A stretch of 11,439 nucleotides of DNA from Comamonadaceae bacterium (GCA_947374705.1 CANCDA010000072.1:1-11439), one strand, 5' to 3'. Positions 1 to 6,531 are shown, numbered from the stretch's first letter. A program made the numbers and translations. Notes: a model not told the origin generated them from the letters alone.

Positions 1-4
1 TCCC

Positions 5-385
5 TTGTTTGCAGTGCGACAACTTAGAATTTTATACAATGCCGGAGGCATAAACGGAGTCTTGCAAGACAAGCCGATTCGGCAATTAATCGAGCAACTG
101 GAGCTTGAGGCATCAGGCAAGCAACTCTCAATTGTGAAACTGTTCTATCACGTGGACGGTTTCGTCAAGAATCCTGCTCAAGATTTTCTCTTCTGTATGA
201 CTATTTACTTCAATTCGAATGGACTCTCGATTAATCTTCTGACTACAGGTAGCCAAGTACACGAATTGTTCAGAGTTGATTATTCAGCCTTCCCGGGTGA
301 AACAGAGGGACAGCAAGTGGCGAAAATGGCTCTTGACGAGCTAATTAGTTCCTTTGAAAAAATCGCAAATAAGCTGACTAATTAG
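5..385 (+). CDS. Hypothetical protein, AT-rich, probably 5'-truncated by window edge
   Basis: I do not recognise this protein. The open frame gives 126 residues from a TTG at position 5 and ends at a TAG at 383-385. The frame is open to the window edge, so the true start may lie upstream. No internal ATG occurs before about residue 64, and no ribosome site fits the TTG. A purine-rich GGAGG near 44-48 is not followed by a good in-frame start. The sequence shows no signal peptide, membrane segment or motif I can name; it looks like a small soluble alpha/beta protein with an acidic helical C-terminus (residues about 95-126). GC is about 43% over positions 1-360 by hand count, well below the rest of the window, which suggests recent transfer or a mobile-region gene. 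It is followed by non-coding DNA and a palindromic repeat. That it is coding rests on frame length in AT-rich DNA only. Confidence 0.5.
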   Translation: MFAVRQLRILYNAGGINGVLQDKPIRQLIEQLELEASGKQLSIVKLFYHVDGFVKNPAQDFLFCMTIYFNSNGLSINLLTTGSQVHELFRVDYSAFPGETEGQQVAKMALDELISSFEKIANKLTN

Positions 386-505
386 CCGCTTATTCAGACC
401 CACTCCCACCCAGATTGCAACTCAAAAACTCCCATCTACCGTTGAAAGCCAAGTTCGTGTCGTATCGCGATTAGCCTGTCAGCATCCAACTCACGCCACC
501 GGCTA
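386..505. other. Intergenic stretch, nothing recognisable
   Basis: This DNA joins the AT-rich ORF to the first palindromic element. I see no terminator hairpin with a T-run after the TAG, no RNA gene and no convincing ORF. A short minus-strand reading frame runs through it but continues into the repeat, so I treat it as spurious. Base composition shifts here from AT-rich to the GC-rich background. Confidence 0.5.
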
Positions 506-694
506 GCCCGGCCATCCCCCACACCCCAGCGCCCCATGGAGCCGCAGGCTCGAAGCACGGAAGAATTTGGGATCAGAAAGCGCCCATGTTTGAGCGCAGC
601 GAGTTCGGGCGATTTCCCCAAATTCTGAGTACTGCAGAAGCTCGCCCGAAGGGCCTGCGGCTTTGGGGCGCTGTGGTGTGGGGGATGGTCGGGC
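506..694. repeat. Palindromic MITE/REP-like element, copy 1 (189 bp)
   Basis: The ends are inverted repeats. The left arm is 506-536 and the right arm 664-694; they match at 29 of 31 positions. Nested inside are a second inverted pair (GCCGCAGGC at 541-549 with GCCTGCGGC at 653-661) and a central hairpin stem (GAATTTGGG at 563-571 with CCCAAATTC at 617-625). An inner CGCCC/GGGCG pair (581-585 with 607-611) extends that stem. A second copy lies at 4644-4824 in the same orientation. From 505 to 660 the two copies differ at only 6 of 156 positions, without gaps; near the right end copy 1 is 8 bases longer. It carries no transposase. It lies just past the 3' end of the PrpD-family gene and may help end that transcript, but no T-run supports a classical terminator. 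I see no clear target-site duplication. Confidence 0.85.
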
Positions 695-749
695 GCTCAT
701 TCCGGCGCGACACAAACACAACCCAGTTAGCAGCCGGAAACTGAAACAC

Positions 750-2093
750 TCAAACACCTATCGATAGCGCATCCCCAATGTCCCCCGCATTGGCCAGCGT
801 ATGCGCAGTCCAGCAAACGTGCAGCGCAAGTTCAGCGTCTTTTAGGGGCAAAACTTTTTGAGCCAATAGAAGAAACTTCTTACTGATGTCGTCGTCACTC
901 ATGGGTCGGCCCAGGCTGCCCAGGGCGTATTCGACATGGTGTTCAAAGCGCGTGCCATCACGCCGTGTGAACACAGCGCGCGCCTCATCCACACGGAGTT
1001 CTGGGATGGATTGAACTTTGACACGGTCGCGCACGTCAATGACGTCTTGCCGGTGCACGGCAGCGTCTGTGAAGTGTGACGATAGGCTGCACCCTTCGAT
1101 GAGCGCCATGGCCGCTGCGTGATACACGCTGAACTTGCCCTCCAAACCCGTTGCTGGCCGCGTCTTGCCTGTGAGTTCCAGCACCAGCGGGTTGGCGTAC
1201 AGCATGATGTGTTCCACATCACCGGGGGCGACCTTCCCGCTCGCGTGGGTGGCCACGCAGGCGTCGATGATGGGGTGGATGACCAAGCCGCAGGCGTAGG
1301 GCTTGTAGGTGTTGTTGAGTGCTTCCCAGCGAGTGCCGATTTCCGCAAGCAGCAGCTCTTCATGCGGCTCGCTGGACATGACTTTGACAAAGCCACGTGA
1401 GCCTTCGATGGCTTGCGTGGAACTTGTAAAACCCGCCTGCGCCATGAGCGCCGCGCCCAGGCCGTTTTGTGCCGCTTTGCCCGGGTGCAGGCTTTTGCAC
1501 ATAGAGCCGAACATCTCGCGAAGCCCCGCAGCCTGTGTGGCTGCGATGCCCAACGCCCAGGTCATTTGCTGCACATTCAAACCCAATGCGCGACCGCAGG
1601 CCGCTGCGGCCCCAAAGACGCCCGCCGTGCCGGTGACGTGCCAGCCAGCGTTGTAATGCGCCTTGCCCGCAGCCTGTGCCACGCGGCATTCGGTCTCGAT
1701 GCCCATGACGATGGCATCCAGAAAATCACCGCCCTTGATCGGGTGGTGTTGCGCCAGCGCCAGCAGGGCCGACAGGACTGGGCCGCTCGGGTGCACCAGC
1801 GTGTCCGGGTGGGTGTCGTCAAAATCAAGCACGTGCGAGCTGATGCCGTTGAAGAGGGCCGCGTGCAAGGCGTCCACTCGCTCGTGGCGGCCCAGCACAC
1901 TAGCGCGGCCAACGCCGGTGAACGGCGTCAGCGCCTGTAATGCGACCGTCACGGCGGGGTGGCCCGCGCCGCCGAGTGCACAGCCTGACCAGTTCACCAG
2001 ACTGCGCACCGCCTCATGCCTTACCTTGGCGGGAATCTCGGTCGATGGCGTCTGGACGATGAATCGAGCTAAGTTTTCTGTCATGCCCATCAT
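750..2093 (-). CDS. MmgE/PrpD family protein (2-methylcitrate dehydratase / aconitate decarboxylase superfamily)
   Basis: A 447-residue cytoplasmic protein of the MmgE/PrpD family, whose members dehydrate, decarboxylate or isomerise di- and tricarboxylic acids. Visible family motifs are HVLDFDDTH (residues 87-95), HPSG (101-104), GWHVTGTAG (150-158) and CKSLHPGKAAQNG (199-211). The Asp, His and Lys residues in these blocks match the positions that line the active site in characterised family members such as 2-methylcitrate dehydratase and cis-aconitate decarboxylase, so the protein is probably active. The substrate cannot be read from sequence. Three ATGs lie within the first four codons (MMGM); the outermost at 2093 is used here, but 2090 or 2084 are possible. 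It starts 4 bases after the stop of the Bug-type gene and is the last gene of the three-gene operon. It is not next to prpB or prpC, which argues against a methylcitrate-cycle PrpD and for an accessory catabolic enzyme. Confidence 0.9.
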   Translation of the reverse strand: MMGMTENLARFIVQTPSTEIPAKVRHEAVRSLVNWSGCALGGAGHPAVTVALQALTPFTGVGRASVLGRHERVDALHAALFNGISSHVLDFDDTHPDTLVHPSGPVLSALLALAQHHPIKGGDFLDAIVMGIETECRVAQAAGKAHYNAGWHVTGTAGVFGAAAACGRALGLNVQQMTWALGIAATQAAGLREMFGSMCKSLHPGKAAQNGLGAALMAQAGFTSSTQAIEGSRGFVKVMSSEPHEELLLAEIGTRWEALNNTYKPYACGLVIHPIIDACVATHASGKVAPGDVEHIMLYANPLVLELTGKTRPATGLEGKFSVYHAAAMALIEGCSLSSHFTDAAVHRQDVIDVRDRVKVQSIPELRVDEARAVFTRRDGTRFEHHVEYALGSLGRPMSDDDISKKFLLLAQKVLPLKDAELALHVCWTAHTLANAGDIGDALSIGV

Positions 2094-2097
2094 TTTT

Positions 2098-3072
2098 TCA
2101 ATCCGGTTGAACGTTGGCCGCTTTGACCACTTCGGCCCACATGGGCACTTCGTTATTGATCAGCTTCTCAAAGCTCGCTGCCGACTGGCCGCCTGCATCG
2201 GCCCCAATCGTGCTGAGCTTGTCCTGAATTTCTGGAGATCGGAGCACAGCGGCAACGTCTTCGTTGATCCGGTTGATCACCGCCTGCGGCGTGCCAGCGG
2301 GTGCGACCAGACCCCACCATTGCAGCACCTCATAGCTCGGCAGTTCGCCAGTGATCGTGGGCACCCCTGGCAAGGCGGCGAAGGGTTTGGCCGATGTCAC
2401 CGCCAGCGCCTTGAGCGTGCCGCTCTTGATCTGCTCAAGCACAGTGGGCACGGGTGCAAACATGGCTTGAACTTGGCCACCCAGCAGGTCGGTCAAGGCA
2501 GGCGAAGTGCCTTTGTAGGCAATATGCACCAAGTCCACCTTGGCGCGCAGTTTGAAAAGCTCCCCAGCCAGGTGAGGCGAGCTGCCCGCCCCGGCAGAGG
2601 CATAGTTGATGCTGCCGGGTTTGAGGCGTGCCGCAGTCAAAAAATCTTTGAGGGAATTGAAAGGGCTAGAACTTTTGACGACCAGCACCAAGGGGCCGGA
2701 AGCGCCGAGCACCACAGGCGAAAAATTCTTGATCGCATCAAACGTGAGGTTCTTGTAGAGCGAGCCATTGATGGTGTGGCTGGGTGACGCCATTAGCAGC
2801 GTGTAACCGTCGGCTGGTGCCTTGGCGACATACGCCGTTCCGATGGAGCCGCCTGCACCGGCACGGTTGTCAACAAGAACGGGTTGGCCCCAGCGCAAGG
2901 ACAGCTTTTGCCCCAGCGTTCTTGCCAGGATGTCCGCACCCCCTCCCGGCGGGTAGGGGACGACGATGGAGACCGCTTTAGCGGGGAATGACTGGGCCAA
3001 CGCCATCGGTGCCATCAGTGCGGGAAGTGCCGCGATGACGAGGTGTTTGATCATGGCTCTGGCATTTTTCAT
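2098..3072 (-). CDS. Bug-family (TctC-like) tripartite tricarboxylate transporter substrate-binding protein
   Basis: A 324-residue periplasmic solute-binding protein of the Bug/TctC family, which binds carboxylates and related small molecules. The N-terminus is a signal peptide: basic start, hydrophobic core, and a likely cleavage after Ala26 in APMALAQS. Mature-protein family blocks follow: VVPYPPGGGADILARTL (37-53), with the ligand-loop PPGG; VDNRAGAGGSIG (67-78); and APADGYTLL (85-93). Length is normal for the family. The ATG at 3072 overlaps the TGA of the upstream amidase by 4 bases, and a GGAG lies 6 bases upstream of the start, so translation is probably coupled. No TctA or TctB membrane partner is in the window. 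It is therefore an orphan binding protein, as is usual for the many bug genes in Burkholderiales. Its place between an amidase and a PrpD-like lyase suggests it captures their substrate; that is inference. Confidence 0.95.
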   Translation of the reverse strand: MKNARAMIKHLVIAALPALMAPMALAQSFPAKAVSIVVPYPPGGGADILARTLGQKLSLRWGQPVLVDNRAGAGGSIGTAYVAKAPADGYTLLMASPSHTINGSLYKNLTFDAIKNFSPVVLGASGPLVLVVKSSSPFNSLKDFLTAARLKPGSINYASAGAGSSPHLAGELFKLRAKVDLVHIAYKGTSPALTDLLGGQVQAMFAPVPTVLEQIKSGTLKALAVTSAKPFAALPGVPTITGELPSYEVLQWWGLVAPAGTPQAVINRINEDVAAVLRSPEIQDKLSTIGADAGGQSAASFEKLINNEVPMWAEVVKAANVQPD

Positions 3073-4424
3073 TGAGGTCTCCGTAAGAAGGGGGTGGAAA
3101 GGAGGAAGCTGGTTTCAACTTGCTGGGCCACATGCATGAGCCAACTGTCGCGCTCTGGCCCGCCAATAAGCTGAAGCCCAAGAGGTAGCTCAAGAGGTAG
3201 CCCGGCGCTCATCGGCGCAGGCAAGGCGATGCAGGGCAGACCCAAAGAAGTCCAGCCTTTGGAGAAGGCCGAGTCACCTATTTCGGTGCGTGAGAAAACG
3301 GGTGCAACATCTGGGGCGGCCGGTGTGAGCAGAGCGTCCCGGTCAGCAAAGAAGACACCAGCCAGACGACGGCAGTTGTCTATCACCACCCTCGCCTTCT
3401 CGTAGGCCAAGTCGCTTACGGCCTCGCCTCTGAGGAGCTTTGCCTGTACGCCAGCCGATAGGCCGGCGCGGTGGTTCAGCCATTCATGCGCTAAAGATTG
3501 GCGCGCTTCAAAGTCACTGACGGTGTCATGCGCCGCCCCCAGTTCATCGAACATGGGCGGCAATTGCAGCTCGTCGATGTGCATGCCTTGCTCACGCAGC
3601 CGGTCAGCGGATGCAAAGAGCGCATCGCGCATAACGCTCGATGCCAGAGGCCAGGCCGGTGACTTGCAGATCGAGATGCGCAGCGGCTTTGTGGCGTCGA
3701 ATGTTGCTTTGAGAGGCTCTGCGCGCGCACCCAACACCGCCAGGGCCAAAGCGGCATCGCCCACGCAACGCGTGTGGAAGCCCAAGGTGTCAAAACTGGG
3801 GGCAATCAGGCGCATGCCCGCCGTGTCCACCCGACCGTAGCTCGGCTTGAACCCGACCACACCACAGTAGGACGCGGGCCGCGCAATCGAGCCGGCAGTT
3901 TGCGTACTGATCGCTAACGGAATCATCCCCGATGCCACGGCCACAGCCGAGCCATTGGACGAACCTCCGGGCGTGTGAAGGGGTGACAGGGGGTGTCTCG
4001 TAGGCCCGGCATCGCCCCGGGTTGCAAACTCTTGGGTGGCAGTTTTGCCAATGATCACCATGCCTGCCGCCCACGCTGCTTTGACAACCGCCGCATCCCG
4101 CCCAGGCCGATGCCCTGCATAAATGGGCGAATTGAACTGCGTCGCAAAGTCGGACGTGTCGATCACATCCTTGATGCCTATCGGCACGCCATGCAAGGGG
4201 CCGCGAGACGGGCTACTGTCCATCTCGCGCGCCGATGCAAGGGCAATGGCTGCGTCAACCGATGCCCAGGCGTGCAGCGCTGGATCAAGCTGCGCAATGC
4301 GCTCCAAGCAACTGCGCACCATGTCTTGCGAAGTAATGCGCCCGTCTCGAATCGACTCAGCCGCCTGTGTGGCAGAAAGTTGGCAGAGCAGTGGGTGATT
4401 TTGAAAATCTTGCATGGGAAGCAT
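3069..4424 (-). CDS. Amidase (amidase signature family)
   Basis: A 451-residue hydrolase of the amidase signature family, which cleaves carboxamides to acid and ammonia through a Ser-cisSer-Lys triad. All three residues are present with the usual spacing: Lys85 in GVPIGIKDVID, cis-Ser155 in TPGGSSNGSA, and nucleophile Ser179 in STQTAGSIARPA (24 residues after the cis-Ser, as in characterised members). No signal peptide is seen, so it acts in the cytoplasm. It lacks gatB or gatC neighbours and is not the tRNA-dependent GatA; a catabolic role is likely, but the substrate is unknown. It is the first gene of a minus-strand operon and overlaps the Bug gene by 4 bases (ATGA). The start is uncertain: ATG at 4424 gives MLPMQDF, and ATG at 4415 is in frame three codons later. 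Neither has an ideally placed ribosome site; a GAGG lies about 17 bases before the first. Confidence 0.92.
   Translation of the reverse strand: MLPMQDFQNHPLLCQLSATQAAESIRDGRITSQDMVRSCLERIAQLDPALHAWASVDAAIALASAREMDSSPSRGPLHGVPIGIKDVIDTSDFATQFNSPIYAGHRPGRDAAVVKAAWAAGMVIIGKTATQEFATRGDAGPTRHPLSPLHTPGGSSNGSAVAVASGMIPLAISTQTAGSIARPASYCGVVGFKPSYGRVDTAGMRLIAPSFDTLGFHTRCVGDAALALAVLGARAEPLKATFDATKPLRISICKSPAWPLASSVMRDALFASADRLREQGMHIDELQLPPMFDELGAAHDTVSDFEARQSLAHEWLNHRAGLSAGVQAKLLRGEAVSDLAYEKARVVIDNCRRLAGVFFADRDALLTPAAPDVAPVFSRTEIGDSAFSKGWTSLGLPCIALPAPMSAGLPLELPLGLQLIGGPERDSWLMHVAQQVETSFLLSTPFLRRPQ
3079..3082 (-). promoter_or_regulatory. Ribosome binding site of the Bug-family gene
   Basis: GGAG on the minus strand, 6 bases before the ATG at 3072 and inside the end of the amidase gene. 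It supports the chosen start and independent or coupled re-initiation at the ATGA overlap. Confidence 0.7.
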
Positions 4425-4554
4425 CCATTGCCGTGTGACGACCTCACAGCGATTGGCTTGATCGTCAACGTCGGCGACTCTGGAAACCTGCGGCGAGTGG
4501 GCGACTCAAGAATGTACATCAAGCGCTTGTGATGCACCTCTTGCAGCCCGTAAT

Positions 4555-4590
4555 GAAGGCGGGAATGAAAGCGGGATTGAAGGCCGTAAA
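4555..4590. repeat. Imperfect 12-bp tandem repeat, three units
   Basis: The units are GAAGGCGGGAAT (4555-4566), GAAAGCGGGATT (4567-4578) and the weaker GAAGGCCGTAAA (4579-4590). Units one and two differ at two bases. It lies upstream of the amidase operon and beside repeat copy 2. Function unknown; it may be chance or replication slippage. Confidence 0.45.
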
Positions 4591-4643
4591 AATAAGCAGC
4601 GACTACTGCACCCTGATGGCGCCTTTCATCCCCACCAACACAA

Positions 4644-4824
4644 GCCCGGCCCTCCCCCACACCCCAGCGCCCCATGAAGCCGCAGGCTCGAAGCACGGAA
4701 GAATTTGGGATCAGAAAGCGCCCTTGTTTGAGCGCAGCGAGTTCGGGCGCTTTCCCCAAATTCCGAGTACTGCAGAGGCTCGCCCGAAGGGCCTGCGGCG
4801 CTGGGGTGTGGGGGATGGCTGGGC
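4644..4824. repeat. Palindromic MITE/REP-like element, copy 2 (181 bp)
   Basis: Second copy of the element at 506-694, in the same orientation. Terminal inverted repeats 4644-4671 and 4797-4824 match at 26 of 28 positions. The central hairpin is more perfect than in copy 1: GAATTTGGG (4701-4709) pairs with CCCAAATTC (4755-4763), and AAAGCGCCC (4715-4723) pairs with GGGCGCTTT (4745-4753) without mismatch. The inner pair GCCGCAGGC (4679-4687) and GCCTGCGGC (4791-4799) is also kept. It contains no transposase and would need one supplied elsewhere if it moves. It sits in the intergenic region upstream of both the amidase operon and aat, so it could affect expression of either. Confidence 0.87.
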
Positions 4825-4919
4825 GGTCATTCTGAAATGTTGTCATGAGATTTTGGAGCCCATTGGATCGATTAAAGTGCGCTTCATCGCCCCAATGACA
4901 CTCGCACCCACCACTCTGA

Positions 4920-5678
4920 ATGCCTTCTGATTTGCCTTGGCTTGAAGCTGGTCAAAATTTTCCACCGCTGGCGCAAGCTTGGGGACCGGTTTCTCAAGCA
5001 CCCGGCCTTTTGGCTGCGGGTGGCCAGCTCGATACCGCTACGCTGCGCAATGCCTATGCACAAGGCATCTTCCCCTGGTTCAGCGAGGGGCAACCCGTGC
5101 TGTGGTGGAGCCCTGATCCGCGCATGGTGCTCGATGTTTCTGCGTTTCGACTGCATCGGTCATTGAAGAAAACACTTCAAGCCTTTGGCGCTTCACCCCA
5201 CTGCGAAATCAAAATCGATACATCATTCGATCAAGTGATACAAGCCTGCGCCAGCAGCCCGCGCGAGGGCCAGGCGGGCACCTGGATCGTGCCCGCCATG
5301 GTGCGAGCCTATCAAGCGCTGCACCGTGCAGGCTTGGCGCACAGTGTTGAGACCTGGGTCAACGGTGAACTGGTGGGCGGGCTCTACTGTGTGGCGCTGG
5401 GCAAGAGTGTGTTTGGCGAGTCGATGTTCACGCGCGTGCCCGACGCCTCCAAAATTGCGCTCGCTGCTCTGGTTAGCTTTTGCAGACACCACGGCATTGC
5501 GCGGATTGACTGCCAGCAAAACACACGGCATTTGGCCTCGTTGGGCGCGCGAGAAATGGCACGGTCTGATTTTGTAAACGGCATTGAGCGGGATCAACAC
5601 AAAACCGCACCCTCATGGCATTTCGAACCCCTATACTGGCGTGAACTCATCCCCGCAGCACCATCGGAGCCCACGTGA
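4920..5678 (+). CDS. aat: Leucyl/phenylalanyl-tRNA--protein transferase
   Basis: Aat transfers Leu or Phe from aminoacyl-tRNA to proteins with an N-terminal Arg or Lys, creating an N-degron read by ClpS and degraded by ClpAP in the cytoplasm. At 252 residues it is slightly longer than the E. coli enzyme. Family motifs appear in order: GIFPWF (49-54), WWSPDPR (62-68), TWIVPAM (121-127), HSVETW (141-146), LVGGLY (151-156), GESMF (166-170) and DCQ (197-199). Glu167 and Gln199 are 32 residues apart, the same spacing as the catalytic Glu156 and Gln188 of E. coli Aat, so the enzyme looks intact. The ATG at 4920 agrees with the usual N-terminus; no strong ribosome site precedes it. Its last bases overlap the GTG of bpt by 4, so the two are very likely co-transcribed and translationally coupled. 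Confidence 0.97.
   Translation: MPSDLPWLEAGQNFPPLAQAWGPVSQAPGLLAAGGQLDTATLRNAYAQGIFPWFSEGQPVLWWSPDPRMVLDVSAFRLHRSLKKTLQAFGASPHCEIKIDTSFDQVIQACASSPREGQAGTWIVPAMVRAYQALHRAGLAHSVETWVNGELVGGLYCVALGKSVFGESMFTRVPDASKIALAALVSFCRHHGIARIDCQQNTRHLASLGAREMARSDFVNGIERDQHKTAPSWHFEPLYWRELIPAAPSEPT
5666..5669 (+). promoter_or_regulatory. Ribosome binding site deciding the GTG start of bpt
   Basis: GGAG lies 5 bases before the GTG at 5675, inside the end of aat. It supports GTG as the real start and coupling at the GTGA overlap. Confidence 0.7.
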
Positions 5679-6433
5679 CGCATCTCAAGGACTTGCCCCT
5701 TCAGAGCTTGCAGTTTTACTCCACGGCCCCCTACCCGTGCAGTTATCTCGCTGAGCAGCAAGCGCGCTCCCAGGTTGCCACCCCCAGCCACTTGATCAAC
5801 AACGCAACCTACTCAGAGTTGGTTGCCAAGGGGTTTCGCCGCAGCGGCATGTTCACCTACCGGCCCAACTGCGACGGTTGCCAGGCCTGCACCCCCCTAC
5901 GAGTGGTGGTGAGCCAATTCAAGCCCAATCGCAGCCAGCGCCGCACACTCAAGCAGCATCAAACATTGATCGCACGGGTCACCAAATTGTGTTTTGTGCC
6001 CGAACATTACCAACTCTATCTGCGCTACCAAAATGACCGCCATGCGGGTGGCGGCATGGACCAGGACAGCATCGACCAGTACAACCAGTTTCTGTTGCAA
6101 AGCCGGGTTAATTCCCGGCTCGTCGAATTCCGTGAACCGTTAGCGGATGGCACACCGGGCGCACTCAAAATGGTGTCCATCCTTGACGTGCTGGACGATG
6201 GCCTCTCAGCGGTTTACACCTTTTACGAGCCCGACCCCGCGGCCAGTTTCGGCACTTACGGCATCCTTTGGCAAATAGCGCAGTCCAAGCTGATCGGGTT
6301 GGACTATGTTTACCTGGGCTATTGGATTGAAGACAGCCCAAAAATGAACTACAAAGCACGGTTTGATGCGCACGAGGTTTTTGTGAATGGGATGTGGGCC
6401 AACTCGGCACATGATCAAAAAATCATGTCCTGA
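5675..6433 (+). CDS. bpt: Aspartate/glutamate leucyltransferase (bacterial arginyltransferase-like, Bpt)
   Basis: Bpt transfers Leu from Leu-tRNA to proteins with N-terminal Asp or Glu, making a ClpS/ClpAP degron; it belongs to the R-transferase (Ate1-like) family but is the bacterial leucyl form. The 252 residues are full length. The N-terminal block has the conserved cysteines: YPCSYL (20-25) and YRPNCDGCQACTPLRV (62-77, with Cys66, Cys69 and Cys72), followed by NRSQRR (85-90). The C-terminal transferase half includes SAVYTFYEPD, SFGTYGILWQI and YVYLGYWIEDSPKMNYK, typical of this family. The start is GTG with a good GGAG site and a 4-base overlap with aat. Older annotation calls such genes arginyltransferase; proteobacterial members of this type are expected to use leucine, which is family knowledge, not something seen here. 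pyrD, as I recall a common next gene in relatives, does not follow. Confidence 0.95.
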   Translation: MTHLKDLPLQSLQFYSTAPYPCSYLAEQQARSQVATPSHLINNATYSELVAKGFRRSGMFTYRPNCDGCQACTPLRVVVSQFKPNRSQRRTLKQHQTLIARVTKLCFVPEHYQLYLRYQNDRHAGGGMDQDSIDQYNQFLLQSRVNSRLVEFREPLADGTPGALKMVSILDVLDDGLSAVYTFYEPDPAASFGTYGILWQIAQSKLIGLDYVYLGYWIEDSPKMNYKARFDAHEVFVNGMWANSAHDQKIMS

Positions 6434-6492
6434 AGGCTCTGTTTAAAACTTCGTTACAAAATCGTGCCTGACGGGCGATCCAAGCCCTCTTT

Positions 6493-6525
6493 GCGCTTTT
6501 AAATCAAAGCGCGCAGCGCTACACT
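6493..6525 (+). promoter_or_regulatory. Possible promoter with inverted repeat upstream of the DUF4124 gene
   Basis: TTTAAA (6498-6503) and TACACT (6520-6525) are separated by 16 bases and each match 4 of 6 consensus bases. The TACACT ends only 6 bases before the ATG at 6532, so transcription from it would give an almost leaderless mRNA. A perfect 7-bp inverted repeat, GCGCTTT (6493-6499) and AAAGCGC (6506-6512), overlaps the -35 side. It has no T-run after it, so it looks more like an operator or chance than a terminator for bpt. Confidence 0.3.
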
Positions 6526-6531
6526 GAGGCC

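Larger units (their letters stand above)
4425..4919. other. Divergent intergenic region between the amidase operon and aat, containing repeat copy 2
   Basis: About 495 bases without a convincing gene. The part next to the amidase (4425-4643) should hold that operon's promoter, but I find no strong -35/-10 pair. It contains three related octamers: GGCGACTC at 4473-4480, GGCGAGTG at 4492-4499 and GGCGACTC at 4500-4507. It also holds a palindrome ATGTACAT (4512-4519) and a 12-base imperfect tandem repeat (4555-4590). The centre is the second palindromic element (4644-4824). The last 95 bases lead into aat; a TTGTCA at 4840-4845 resembles a -35 box but has no good -10 partner. Plus- and minus-strand reading frames that cross the element are low-complexity shadows of the repeat and are not called. 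Confidence 0.5.

Noticed and set aside
1663..2787. 374-residue plus-strand open frame opposite the PrpD-like and Bug genes
   Set aside because: It crosses two well-supported genes on the other strand and shows no domain; an antisense shadow.
4178..4846. 222-residue minus-strand frame across the amidase start and repeat copy 2
   Set aside because: Its C-terminal part overlaps the amidase in another frame and its N-terminal part is repeat-derived; no ribosome site or family resemblance.
4529..4930. 133-residue plus-strand frame running into aat
   Set aside because: It is made of the 12-bp tandem repeat plus the palindromic element and ends just inside aat in another frame.
6434..6492. ATCGTGCC-TGAC-GGGCGAT inverted repeat after bpt as a terminator
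   Set aside because: The stem is bulged and no T-run follows, so a Rho-independent terminator is not supported.
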